64,000 nucleotides of DNA, taken from positions 46,771,553 through 46,835,552 of the forward strand of contig JAQMRL010000001.1 of NCBI GenBank assembly GCA_035578175.1, read 5' to 3'. The DNA comes from Catonia carolina. Taxonomy: Eukaryota; Arthropoda; Insecta; Hemiptera; Achilidae. The number at the start of each line of letters is the position of its first letter. Within the stretch, counting starts at the first letter, position 1. Both the position numbers and the translations under genes were made by a program. Shown here one piece after another: positions 12,401-22,424 of the stretch. The notes beneath the pieces are model-generated. The model was not told the origin of the DNA. It saw only the letters and a program-made list of their open reading frames with translations, and ran no database searches.

Positions 12401-13613
12401 TCCTAAGCATCACGACCATTCTGGAATCACTTATATTGTCAAATACATGTGCATGGGATACATAATTATCACCATAAACATTTTTCATCAATTCAAATAT
12501 GTAGTGTGTTTGAAGCTTTTTCTATGAAATTGTACTTGTCTACTTTTATTTCACTTTGAATAATTAATTATTAGTTAGTCACAAAATGTAATTATTTAAT
12601 TTAATTCTAAAAAACAATATTTTTAGAGAATATTTAATGCTGGTTCAGATAAATCGTAGATATTGATTTAATTTTTAATTTGATTCAAAATTTTAATTAA
12701 GTTTAACGATTATAGAGATATGATTTTTCTACGAAAACCCTATTTTTTTATTTCAACCCCTATTGTCTGAGTTGTAATGAACTTATAAATAAGTGTTTAT
12801 ATATTGTAAAGTTGGCATAATCCATTCTGTTGAGTAGTATACAGAAATCCAAAACCACTACACTTATTAAAAGCAAAAAGTTTCATCAAAAGGTAGATGC
12901 CTCCTGTAACTGAAAATACTGTTTTTGGCTAACCTTGCAAAATTAAGATGTACGATATTAAAAAATGAGGAACAGTTTACAATAGCTGGATTTTTGGTGA
13001 TTCAAAATGTTTTTATTATTTGTAGGTTGGTTGTGATAGAAGTATTCATTTATCAGAAGAATGCCATGATCGTGGAAATGAAGTATTTACTTGCAACTGC
13101 CTCCAATTACCGATACGTTCTAATTGTGTTGATGGTGTTATCAGTATAGCAGTGATTCATCACCTTGCTACATATGAGAGACGTTTATTTGCCATTAAAG
13201 AAATGATTAGAATATTAAGTGTTGGCGGTCAAGGGTTAGTTTATGTTTGGGCAAAAGATCAACGCAAAGATCAATCAATGTCAAGTTATTTAAAACAAGA
13301 TAGAAAGAATAGAAGATCTGGTGGTATCAACAATGATAGTGATAATATTAGTACTAACAGCGACAACACAAATACTGGTTCTGAATTCCAACTACCTGTC
13401 CATACCAATAGGACCCAATTTCAACATGAAGATTTGTTGGTGCCGTGGAAATTAAAAAAGAATAATGATAAAATATTTTATCGTTACTATCACGTTTTCA
13501 AAGAACATGAATTGGAAAATATGTTTTTGTCAATTAATGATATTAAAATTATCAAATCTTATTATGACCAAGGAAACTGGTGTGTGCATTTTGAAAAAAT
13601 AAAGTGTCTTTAG
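466..13613 (+). CDS. ALKBH8: ALKBH8, tRNA wobble-uridine hydroxylase and methyltransferase (5' partial)
   Basis: Seven exons join in frame with GT-AG introns: 466-697, 3735-3872, 5911-6120, 8899-9058, 10372-10603, 11619-11774 and 13026-13613 (stop TAG). They give 571 residues against about 664 in the human protein; roughly the first 40 residues must lie in an exon before the window. Order: RRM (about 1-77); AlkB Fe(II)/2-oxoglutarate dioxygenase with the H198-V-D200 metal pair, distal H252 in WSHGI and the RTSFTFRK substrate-binding stretch; a Cys-rich zinc-binding patch (CHCNYPFHC); then a SAM methyltransferase with motif I VDVGCGNG (358-365) and VISIAVIHH. The C-terminus RYYHVF...YYDQGNWCV is diagnostic of ALKBH8. 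Family knowledge: the methyltransferase half, with TRMT112, forms mcm5U34 in anticodons and the AlkB half hydroxylates it. All key residues I could check are intact, so the gene is probably functional. The residue alignment to human ALKBH8 is from memory. Confidence 0.96.
1860..2885 (+). mobile_element. Degraded LINE, 3' part of ORF2 and tail
   Basis: Frameshifted peptide pieces read [18 protein letters not shown] (about 1918-1975) and later [27 protein letters not shown] and an [12 protein letters not shown] end, the C-terminal region of non-LTR retrotransposon polyproteins common in insects. The element ends in a CCAGTCGAGAGACTGATGAC tail followed by an A run. Many stops and shifts make it dead. 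It lies in ALKBH8 intron 1; a related piece is at 43765-43870. Confidence 0.7.
2900..3260 (+). repeat. Unclassified moderately GC-rich segment in ALKBH8 intron 1
   Basis: Noticeably richer in G+C than its flanks, without an open frame or clear terminal repeats. Probably transposon-derived. The remainder of intron 1 (698-1860 and 3260-3734) is AT-rich and shows no gene. Confidence 0.25.
3945..4085 (+). repeat. tRNA-headed SINE
   Basis: A tRNA-like head has a box A-like TGGTTAGCGCGACTGG and a box B-like GGGTTCAATTCCC, followed by a tail (GCATTAGCAGCAATTGCA) shared with the SINE at 11205. It cannot be a tRNA gene because no acceptor-stem pairing is seen. It sits in ALKBH8 intron 2. Confidence 0.7.
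4680..5175 (+). repeat. Interspersed repeat, copy 1 of a family also at 18662-19066
   Basis: From the GTTGTTGTTGTTTAGGTCAT motif at about 4780 to TCTGTTATGGGCAG at about 5170, this matches 18662-19066 almost end to end with scattered substitutions. The first 90 bases (GGATTATCTGAAAAATTGTG) look like a Tigger/pogo end. No long frame. Confidence 0.65.
6139..7129 (+). mobile_element. Harbinger-like non-autonomous DNA transposon
   Basis: Inverted ends pair GGGTAATAACATGCTGAGCA at 6139 with its imperfect complement ending at 7129. Flanking trinucleotides are TCA and TTA, near the TWA duplication of Harbinger. Inside, 6321-6640 reads as a frameshifted HARBI1-type N-terminus: [14 protein letters not shown], then [20 protein letters not shown]. 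The catalytic part is missing. A second Tigger-type end (CAGTCAACTCCCGATTATCC) begins near 6659, so another element is nested. It lies just inside ALKBH8 intron 3. Confidence 0.7.
7301..8080 (+). repeat. Family Q repeat, copy 1
   Basis: Starts TTTACTTTTTCTTGCC and ends near GGCAAGAGAAAGTCATG, so its ends are short inverted repeats around CTTTCTCTTGCC. The same ordered blocks recur at 25384, 27152 and 47519. No convincing protein. Confidence 0.65.
8081..8898. other. AT-rich remainder of ALKBH8 intron 3
   Basis: No frame, terminal repeat or RNA-like structure recognised. Confidence 0.3.
9490..9655 (+). repeat. Diverged tRNA-headed SINE
   Basis: A box B-like GGATTTGATTCCTGGTCAGA is followed by the SINE tail pattern CTTAATGTGCGAAACTGTCGG, as in the 11205 copy. 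Box A is poor. In ALKBH8 intron 4. Confidence 0.45.
9906..10245. repeat. Inverted-repeat element with hammerhead-like motifs, family H1 copy A
   Basis: Two arms face each other (about 9906-10045 and 10118-10245). Each carries GGTGGATC(C/T)ACCGAAAC when read outward. The right arm on + has CTGATGGTGGATCTACCGAA near 10151; the left arm on - has CTGTTGATGGTGGATCCACC. Both deviate from the CTGANGA core, so both are probably decayed. A second small palindrome lies between them. Same family as 41195-41743. Confidence 0.7.
11205..11370 (+). repeat. tRNA-headed SINE
   Basis: Box A-like GCGTAGTTGGTAACATGC and box B-like GGGTTTGAATTCC are followed by the tail GCATTAGCAGTAATTGCAGA and a short A run. 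It sits in ALKBH8 intron 5. Confidence 0.7.
11880..12480 (-). pseudogene. Internally deleted mariner-family transposase
   Basis: On - the N-terminal HTH ([20 protein letters not shown], then [16 protein letters not shown]) is followed almost at once by the C-terminal catalytic end ([20 protein letters not shown], then KGMFYDNV). The central catalytic domain with the first two Asp residues is gone. Stops are frequent. It occupies ALKBH8 intron 6. Confidence 0.8.
12481..13025. other. AT-rich remainder of ALKBH8 intron 6
   Basis: No gene or repeat structure recognised apart from the 3' splice site at 13024-13025. Confidence 0.3.
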
Positions 13614-13648
13614 ATTGATCTTAATTTATTATATTAAAACATTGGTGC

Positions 13649-13709
13649 TGGATGATGCCTTCAGGTGTCAAAGCAAAAGTCTTCCATATGATACCTTAAG
13701 GCATCATGG
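13649..13709 (+). other. Stem-loop downstream of ALKBH8 stop
   Basis: ATGATGCCTTCAGGTGTC pairs with GATACCTTAAGGCATCAT to make an 18-bp stem with few mismatches and a loop of about 24 nt. It begins about 36 bp after the stop, so it probably lies in the 3' UTR. Confidence 0.5.
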
Positions 13710-13756
13710 TACAAGTAGATAGCATATCGTTACTAGAATCATAAGTTTGCCTTTGA

Positions 13757-14165
13757 TTTTAACAAGGGGTAAAGGGGGGAAAGCACCAGTGCGCTTGCGC
13801 AACTGCTTTGTTATCAGTTTGCCACCACAACATAAACTATACGTAGAGAACTTACAGTATATCGCAGAACCTTTTGTAGGTTAACTGTACAAATATAAAT
13901 GCTATTACTGGTTTTGAAAAAAAGGCTAAATTTTAGTTGAAAACTTTGTACGTTAAGAAAAATTTTAAAGGAAGTGGGGTTTAAATGGAAAAAATGTCAG
14001 TCACAACGAAGTATATTGATTGAAAGGCAAAATGTGGTTAACTAATGGTGCAATTGCATGGTAGTAAAATATAGTGTCTGACTGTTGGGTTGGCAGCACT
14101 GTTAGATTTCTCTTCCCTTCCTCACAGCCCATTCATATGCAAAAGGCATTCTTGTGACTCACTAG
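13757..14165 (+). mobile_element. Short deletion derivative of a DNA element also at 44414-45195
   Basis: Its start (AAGGGGTAAAGGGGGGAAAG) and its end (CCTTCCTCACAGCCCATTCA) both match the ends of the longer copy at 44414-45195, while most of the interior is missing. Confidence 0.5.
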
Positions 14166-14194
14166 CTATAGTAAGCAAGTTTTATTGCTTCTTT

Positions 14195-14400
14195 AAACAC
14201 TTAACGTACCAGATTGGTCTGGTTGTAAATTGTTGCCGCCAGTCAGGTGATTTTCAGAAACAAAGATTTTGTGGTTCAAATCCTAGTAAAGATGGTTCTT
14301 TTAATAAAGATTCGAATACTAGACAAGTGGTTAACAATGTGCCTTGATGGTTGGGGTTCAATTAACCTTACTCTGATTTTTACCTTCGTGTTCAGTGTTT
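14195..14400 (+). repeat. tRNA-derived SINE
   Basis: Contains box B-like GTGGTTCAAATCC and the block CTTGATGGTTGGGGTTCAAT, which recurs in inverted orientation at 18120-18330. Confidence 0.55.
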
Positions 14401-14720
14401 AAACCTGTATCAATAGGCCAACATGTGTATTTTGTATCAAAGCGTGTTTAGTGGATGATGATCTTATATATTAAAATTTGATCTTTAGCAGCAAACAATC
14501 CTTTTTTTAGTTTATGTAAAGTTGCAATAATAGTTTGGTTGTTAGTGGCTACTTTGGGTTAAGGAAAGGTTTGAATGAGTGATAATTATTGAAACGTTAG
14601 GCGAAATTTAAACCAGAGACCATTTGCTTTACAGCATAACATACTCAATAATGGACCACAGAAGTGGTCTAGACTCATTTATTGGTGGAGGAAATGTTTG
14701 TGAAGGAGTGATGAAATATA

Positions 14721-15553
14721 CAAGGTCTGTTAGAAAAAGAAAAGTATCTGACTTAATTTTTTTTTGCGAAAACCTGATGGATGTGAATCAAGCGTGCTTT
14801 CATGAGCTGACCTTGAACCTTCGTGCCCATGTGTGAATTTTTTCCCGCCTGTTAATTGTGTCAGTCGCTGGCAAGCAGCAGTTGAGTGAAGTAGTATGTA
14901 GTGCGCTCGTCGGTTTTTTGCAAGGAAAATTACGGAATGGCTGGAGCAGCATTTCTGCATACACAAACTCCACAAACAGTGACCCCCAACTCCATGAACA
15001 CCATAATCACTGGTGACGAGTCTTGGGGGTACGGGTATGACCCGTAAACCAAATCTCAGTCGTCACATTGGGGGCATTCCACGTCATTAAGGCCAAAGAA
15101 GGCCCGCCAAGTGCGCAGCAACTTCAAAGTGATGCTGATTGCTTTCTTTGACTCCTGCAGTGTGGTACTTCACGAGTACACATCACAGGGTCAAACAATC
15201 ACCAAAGAGTGTTACAGGGACGTCCTCTGTCACTTACATGATGTTGGGCGGCACAAGAGACTGGAGTTGTGGTCAACACCAAATAGGCACCTCCATCACA
15301 ACACTCCTGATATAGCCCCCTGCAACTCCTGGCTGCAGTTCTCCAAACTCAAAGAGGCTATTGAAAGGAACACGATTTCAGACAAGAGAGGACATTATGG
15401 CAGTAATGACAGCCTAGCTAAACTTCATTCCGAAAGAGGCCTTCTTGGAATGCTTTCAACAATGGCGGCATCGCTGAAAAAAGTGTGTGGAGTCCCAAGG
15501 AGACTACTTTGAGGGTGATTAGGTTTGCAACGCTCCAAATATGCCAGTTTTCC
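14721..15553 (+). pseudogene. Mariner transposase remnant 1, right end lost into a tandem array
   Basis: Left end CAAGGTCTGTTAGAAAAAG follows a TA. Peptide pieces include NTIITGDESWGYGYDP (stop) TKSQ, RPKKARQVRSNFKVM and QGQTITKECYRDVL. A deletion of roughly 86 bp relative to the 24393 copy removes the HDN-APAHS region, and stops and shifts are present. The sequence breaks off at about 15553 directly into the 525-bp array, so the right inverted end is missing. Confidence 0.8.
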
Positions 15554-15560
15554 CCCAAAA

Positions 15561-17668
15561 AACATTATAGCTGTGATCAAAGTAAAATTATTATCAGAAT
15601 TTGTTTATGATTTTTATTATTTGTATGGTGCCACACAAATTTGGGTTAAATTAGCCGTTTTATCACTGTCTATAACGGGTAATGAGTATGTAAATTTTTT
15701 TCACTTGAAGGAAGATCTGATAAAAAATGCTCTAGAACTGTTGAGCAAGGAATAAAACAAAAAGTAAATTCGAAGATGAAATTAAATGATTAAGTTACAA
15801 AACTCATATTTTTGAGTTTGGAGAACAGCCAGAAGTTGCAGGGGGCTATATCAGGAGAGTTTCGTGATGGAGGTGCCTATTTGCATTTAGTTTTTTTATA
15901 TTTGTTGAACATAATAAGTTTCAATACGGATGATAAATCATATAGAATAAAATTTATACGGTTTATTAGTAAAATAATTAAAACATATTTAGAGCAATTG
16001 CGAGGTGAAGAACAAGTAGATGAAGTTATTGTTGACAGTTCGGAGGATGAAGAAAAATTGACCGAAGAAGACCAAGGTGGTGAAAGTGATGAAAACATTA
16101 TAGCTGTGATCAAATAAAATTATCAGAATTTGTTAATGATTTTTATTATTTGTATGGTGGCACACAAATTTGGCTTAAATTAGCCGTTTTATCACTGTCT
16201 ATAACGGGTAATGAGTATGTAGATTTTTTGCACTTGAAGGAAGATTGATAAAATGCTCTAGAACTATTGAGCAAGGAATAAAAGAAAAAGTAAATTCAAA
16301 GATGAAATTAAATGATTAAGTTTCAAAACTCATATTTTTGAGTTTGGAGAACAGCCAGGAGTTGCAGAGGAGTATCAGGAGAGTGTCGTGATGGAGGTGC
16401 CTATTTACATTTAGCTTTTTTTTATATTGTTGGACATAATAAGTTTCAATATGGATGATAAATCATACAGAATAAAATCTATACGGTTTATTGCTAAAAT
16501 AATTAAAACATATTTAGAGCAATTGCGAGGTGAAGAACAAGTAGATGAAGTTATTGTTGACAGTTCGGAGGATGAAGAAAAATTGACCGAAGAAGACCAA
16601 GGTGGTGAAAGTGATGAAAATATTATAGCTGTGATCAAATAAAATTATCAGAATTTGTTAATGATTTTTATTATTTGTATGGTGGCACACAAATTTGGGT
16701 TAAATTAGCCGTTTTATCACTGTCTATAACGGGTAATGAGTATGTAGATTTTTTGCACTTGAAGGAAGATTGATAAAATGCTCTAGAACTATTGAGCAAG
16801 GAATAAAAGAAAAAGTAAATTCAAAGATGAAATTAAATGATAAAGTTACAAAACTCATATTTTTGAGTTTGGAGAACAGCCAGGAGTTGCAGAGGAGTAT
16901 CAGGAGAGTGTCGTGATGGAGGTGCCTATTTACATTTAGCTTTTTTTTATATTGTTGGACATAATAAGTTTCAATATGGATGATAAATCATACAGAATAA
17001 AATCTATATGGTTTATTGCTAAAATAATTAAAACATATTTAGAGCAATTGCGAGGTGAAGAACAAGTAGATGAAGTTATTGTTGACAGTTCGGAGGATGA
17101 AGAAGAATCGACCAAAGAAGGCCAAGGTGGTGAAAGTGATGAAAATATTATAGCTGTGATCAAATAAAATTATCAGAATTTGTTAATGATTTTTATTATT
17201 TGTATGGTGGCACACAAATTTGGGTTAAATTAGCCGTTTTATCACTGTCTATAACGGGTAATGAGTATGTAGATTTTTTGCACTTGAAGGAAGATTGATA
17301 AAATGCTCTAGAACTATTGAGCAAGGAATAAAAGAAAAAGTAAATTCAAAGATGAAATTAAATGACTAAGTTACAAAACTCAAATTTTTGAGTTTGGAGA
17401 ACAGCCAGGAGTTGCAGAGGAGTATCAGGAGAGTGTCGTGATGGAGGTGCCTATTTACATTTAGCTTTTTTTTATATTGTTGGACACAATAAGTTTCAAT
17501 ATGGATGATAAATCATACAGAATAAAATCTATACGGTTTATTGCTAAAATAATTAAAACATACTTAGAGCAAATGCGAGGTGAAGAACTAATAGATGAAG
17601 TTATTGTTGACAGTTCGGAGGATGAAGAAGAATCGACCAAAGAAGGCCAAGGTGGTGAAAGTGATGAA
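15561..17668 (+). repeat. Four-unit tandem array, about 525 bp per unit
   Basis: Units start at AACATTATAG or AATATTATAG: 15561, 16094, 16619 and 17144; the next boundary is 17669. Spacings are 533, 525, 525 and 525 bp. Each unit carries the same open stretch, with a YRIKSIRFIAKIIKTYLEQL helix followed by an acidic run (VDSSEDEEE), and about 60 bp that is an antisense copy of the neighbouring mariner (first instance 15823-15888). Units 2-4 differ by only a few bases, which points to recent amplification or homogenisation. Confidence 0.85.
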
Positions 17669-17908
17669 AATATTATAGAGGTAGATGATGAAACTGTTTT
17701 GGTTGGCTGAAGCTAGTGAAATTGATAACGATTTTAATACTGGTAGACTAGCAGGGGAGACTGAAAGAGCTTACAGTTGTTTTTTACCAGCAGAAATGGA
17801 TACTACAAGTATCCATTTAAAGAAAGTTAAAAATTTATTTATTTTTAAAATTCGGACTTACATGAAAAAAGAAAAAAGGATTGAATCAATACTAAAGAAA
17901 AAACAATA
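17477..17908 (+). pseudogene. Gene-like fragment at the array end, unknown family
   Basis: The last unit continues into unique sequence: SDENIIEVDDETVLV, then after an apparent +1 shift AEASEIDNDFNTGRLAGETE, and later ESILKKKQ with a TAA stop at 17906-17908. It is highly charged and probably nuclear if ever expressed. I do not recognise the family. It may be the 3' part of the gene or transposon from which the repeated unit came. Frame loss and repetition argue against a working gene. Confidence 0.35.
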
Positions 17909-18119
17909 ACATCTAACTGACATCAAAAATCGATTTCAATCAAAGGAAACTTGGAATTTTATTGGCAAATTTTTAAAATTTATTATAGATTGGAATAGCT
18001 TAAATTACTTTTAACTCCCACCACATTTCAACTGGATATTTTTATCCATATTGTGTTCTGTTCGATTTACTAACAATAAGCAACCCCGACCTAATGAGAT
18101 ATAATCTTGTACGGACTTA

Positions 18120-18330
18120 GGCTGACCATTCCTAAGAGAGTCTGGTTAATTGAACCCCAACCATCAAAGTATATCGGTAACCTTTGTATAGTATTGAAAG
18201 CCATATAAAAGTAACCGCTTTTTTAAGGATTTAAACCACAGAACATTCATTTCTGAAAATCAGTTGTCTAGTGGCGACGACCATACCAATATACCAATCC
18301 GATAGGTTACCCTTAATATAATATATTAGG
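18120..18330 (-). repeat. tRNA-derived SINE
   Basis: Read on -, it carries box B-like GTGGTTTAAATCC and TTGATGGTTGGGGTTCAATT, matching the copy at 14195-14400. Confidence 0.55.
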
Positions 18331-18661
18331 AACAACCTAAAAAAAATTATATTATATTATAATGTAATTTTTTTAATATACAATAATTTTAAATTAGGGT
18401 TAATATTATTTATTATTTTATCTGATTCTAATTTTTTTTTCAAATAAATGTGATTTAGTTAAAATTACGGATTTTGAATTTCAATACCTTCATTTCCTCC
18501 TTACGGGTAAATTTTTTAAACTGCTGAGGTATAATTATTTTAGTGGTGTAATACATAACATTACTGAGCTATCTAATTCGTTTGGAATTTGGTAACCCTT
18601 CTCAACAACTGCAATTTTTGTAAGAACTTTTTAAAAATATTTTTTAAGAATATAGTTAAAA

Positions 18662-19066
18662 GTGTTGTTGTTATTTAGATCATCAGCCGAAAGTCTGGTT
18701 TGAACCTCTAGAGGTAAAAAGCTAAGTAAAAACGAGGGGTGAGCTGGTTTACAATTTCTTCCTCACAGAATGAAACGTACACTTATCAGCATGCCGGGCC
18801 CTCTGAAAAGCACACATTTTCCACTCTGCAAATGAGACCTTCACTTCTTTCAACACAGGGTCTGGCTGTATAATAAAATTCATTACTTTCAGAGGAGATA
18901 ACTCGGATTAGTCTCTTTTACGCCTCTATCTCTTCTGTTGTAAAATGATTCAGTCATTTAATTGGCTGACCATCTGATAAGAAACAGAACTATTTATTTT
19001 AGCCCTGTAAGTAACAGATTGAGTGTAAATAATTTGACACTCCACCTGTCTATTATGGGCAGATAG
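18662..19066 (+). repeat. Interspersed repeat, copy 2 of the family at 4780-5175
   Basis: Begins TTGTTGTTATTTAGATCATC and ends CTATTATGGGCAG; matches the ALKBH8-intron copy throughout about 400 bp. The following 19067-19844 is AT-rich with only short unrecognised frames. Confidence 0.65.
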
Positions 19067-19844
19067 TTAAATATAAAACTTTAATATTTATTTTAAAATA
19101 ACATATTTTACTGATGGGTAAAATAATTTGCTATATTTTTCAATTTAGAATTGGTGTTTATTTTTAAATTAGAGTGGTAAACGTTAAAACTTAATAATTA
19201 AACATAAAAATTTAATGATTATATTTGTTCATTTATAGGTGTCACAATGAGTTCACAATACATCTACTCAAATGCCTATAGTGTGAATTTAAATTTAGAC
19301 TGTAGATTTTCATTTATTTTCATATCTGAGGTAATGAAATGTGTACAAAATTTTAGTCTAGAGAAGGTAATAAATTTCCCAAAAAATTGCTCTAATACGA
19401 ATGTACAGCCAAGGAGCGATTTTTCAACATAGTACAATAAATCCTATTTCTAACTATCGAAGCGCAAATATCCAAATCTAAATTTTGGTGTTTCGCAGGA
19501 AATTTTATTTAGTTTTACTGGGAAAATCCCATAAGTATACCCTAATAGATGTTTTTTCCTGCAAATTTCAAAATTTAGAGATGGTACGTCAGATAAAACA
19601 TTTTACTCTAAAACATATACGCATGTTTAAGGGGTATGTTTTATGTTTTAATTATTTACAAACAAACCAAAACTTATCCACGTGTCCACATACAAATATA
19701 TTTGCGTTACTTAGTTCATTTGATATTGCTTTGCAAAACAATGCTGTTTATCGAATTAACGGGTAATGGTTTGTCATGGACCTCACGGATTTTGTAATTT
19801 CGGGTAGAATAACAAAAAAAATCGCTCCTTTGAACAATAACGAA

Positions 19845-21608
19845 GAGTCAAAAATCTTTTCACCCTTCCTAGTCTCGGTGAATTGGCATGTCAAAATTAC
19901 TTAAGACCGTATATTATAACAGACCTGAATAAATATATTCTCTTGAAAACTTGTCAGGTTTATTAATATTTTTATATTTATGTATTTTATCAAATGTGAG
20001 AACTGTCTGTATTCTTTCCTATTCCCATTTTATTATCATTTTCGTATGAGAGAAAAATATTGTTTTCTGCATCCAACGGTAACATCCGAATTGTATAGAC
20101 CAATACATCGGCCAGAATTTTGTGCAACGTATCTAAAATTAGAAGGATGTAACATATGCAATCTATCATGTATATGTAATGTTATGTATATCATAATTTA
20201 TTTAAATAAATTATGATTTGTCGGTTCACTATTGGCATTACCATGTCTGCAATTTTTCATTAACAAAACTCATTTTCAGTGTACATATGTTGCATCCTTC
20301 TAATCATAGATATGTTGCACAAAATTCTGGCCAATGTACTGGTCTATACCAGAGATAATATAAATATTATTATATTAGACAAATTATCATTATAGACAAT
20401 ATATAGACTACAATATCATATTGGTCCATACAATTCGGATGTTACTGCTGGATGTAGAAAACAATATTTTTCTCTTAAATGAAAATTGGAATAGAAAAGA
20501 ATACAGACAGTTCTCACACTTGATAAAATACATAAATATAAAAATATTAATAAACCTGACAAGTTTTCAAGAAAATATATTTATTCAAGGTCTGTTATAT
20601 GGTCTTAACCCTAGAAGGACACTGAGTCACTTTTGAGACGTGCAGAACACTGTGGGGTCGTATATGACCCCATACAGTTTTACACTATTTATAATACGAG
20701 TATTTTAAAAAAAATAGATGATTCATAGAATCCAGCAGTGGATTGAGCATGGCGGATGATTATATAATGTTACAATATACATGATCCAAATTCTAGTTCT
20801 GAATGGGCTACTTAGTCAAAGTCTAATAAAAAAAGAAAACAATTAATATAGTTGATAAATTTAATTAAACTCTATGTAACTTTTACCTCAGCTGTAAATT
20901 AAAATTTTACAAAAAATAATTTAATATATCAGTTTTTTTCAACTTTACACTGGCTGCAAATTCCAAGACGATGTTCTGCGCAAAGGCTGCGATGGTAAAC
21001 TAGTACGCATTATTCTGCATCAAATTCATCTTCAATATCACTTTCATTAAATTCCCCATCTTTTTCATCGCCATCAGAATGATGATCATCGGATCATTCA
21101 GCTTCACTTTCATAAAAGCTTGTGTTGAGATTTTCTGGTTCTTTATTCATTATAGGAGAAAGTTCATTAACCGTCAGACTAAGGCTTGTTGATGCCATTT
21201 TGAGAATGAAACGGTGTTAAAATAATGCAATATAAAAAATAAACTATGCGTAGACTTTATAATAGCACGAAAAACAACAACACTATTCGAAAAAAAGAAC
21301 TGAAAAAACTAGGATTAAAATATTTTTTCTTGCTCAAAGAACACTGGGGTCATGGGCGACCCAAACGTTAATAACAATGAAACCGGTTCACACACAACAA
21401 CGATTCTACCACTTCAACTTCTACTAGAGCACTGAAGGACTGAAGGTATACAGAACCAAAACCGTGTACAGTGAATGGATCATGCGTAAACAAATTTCAT
21501 CGAGAAACTGGGGTCACCGGCAACCCCCCAGTGTCCTTTTAGGGTTAAGTAATTTTGACATGCCAATTCACTGAGACTAGGGAGGGTCAAAAGGTTTTTA
21601 AAGAAGAA
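19845..21608. mobile_element. Long hairpin element interrupted by a piggyBac-like insertion
   Basis: The left arm (about 19845-20220) reappears inverted at about 20215-20623 and continues at 21545-21608. Matching blocks include GAATTGGCATGTCAAAATTA with its complement, and AAAACTTGTCAGGTTTATTA with its complement. The insertion at 20608-21546 splits the outer part of the right arm. No complete protein is encoded. Confidence 0.75.
20608..21546 (-). mobile_element. Non-autonomous piggyBac-like element
   Basis: Ends CCCTAGAAGGACACTG and CAGTGTCCTTTTAGGG are inverted repeats, each bordered by TTAA (left near 20606-20609, right near 21543-21546), the hallmark target site of piggyBac. Near both ends lies a repeated GACCC-rich motif. 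On -, around 21200-21010, an acidic N-terminus can be read (MASTSLSLTVNELSPIMN...) with a stop, as in piggyBac transposases; the catalytic domain is missing. Confidence 0.8.
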
Positions 21609-22229
21609 TAGGCTACGTAAAGAACAAGATATTTTTATTTCCACTTTTTTAACTTATTTAAACGAAAAAATCCGTGCACACTGAATAATACCACCAAGGC
21701 AATGGATTGCAATTGTAAAATGACGGTAATTCTTTTACTACATAAGAGCTCTCAGTAGTTTTAATGAGGAATTAATATTTCAATGCCCAGAGAACTAATA
21801 GAGTTGTTTTTATTCAGCTGATTGTATATGAGGCAGAGGTAGATTACTTTCAGCCATTTATTTTCCATTTCTGTAGTGACGAGATCATCTGTCTGGAAGT
21901 ACTCTGAATTTTTATGTTGTTCATACGAAACAAAGAGGTTCTACAATAAGTGATAAACGCTACCTGTGTTAGTAATTCATAACTTATGTATTGATTAGAT
22001 TAGAGACCACTATAAATGGTCGTATAAATGTATAAATCGAATTAACTAAGTTATTAATATAACTAAGAATTAATTAAGTATGGTGAAAAGTTTAAAAGCA
22101 TTTTAGTCTTTGAGTATTCAAAAATTATTATTTTATTTAACTTTTTGTAATTTTTCATGTTATCAAATTTGCTTATAGTTTTAATTATTTAACTGATTTC
22201 TAATAAATAAATAAAGTCTTAGCTGTTAA
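21609..22229. other. AT-rich intergenic DNA before COX17
   Basis: No gene or clear repeat seen. Confidence 0.3.
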
Positions 22230-22424
22230 ATAAAAATCGCGCGTTTAATTTCGATGCTAGAACGATTGCATCATTAGATCTCTCGTAAACAAGGTTATTT
22301 CTAGATCCTCCTATCCTGTACTATTTTAATCGACAATATTATTCACGGTCGCGTGTGATCCGTAGTGGTGTAATACTAGCCTTGACGTTACAACCGTTGA
22401 ATTACAGTTCCATAAATCGTAAGA
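22230..22424 (+). promoter_or_regulatory. Probable COX17 promoter and 5' UTR
   Basis: This stretch directly before the COX17 ATG is less AT-rich than its surroundings and contains several CpG steps (GCGCG near 22240, TCGCGTG near 22350), unlike the flanking DNA. No TATA box or defined initiator could be assigned. Inferred from position only. Confidence 0.35.

Noticed and set aside
15877..17163. Repeated Ser/Pro-rich minus-strand frames
   Set aside because: Antisense of the acidic coding-like segment in the tandem array; starts and ends follow the repeat unit, not a gene.
19920..19975. Hammerhead motif in the 19.8-21.6 kb hairpin (CTGAATAAATATATT...GAAAAC...GTC)
   Set aside because: The CTGANGA core is not matched and stem I does not pair properly; the right arm changes CTGA to TTGA.
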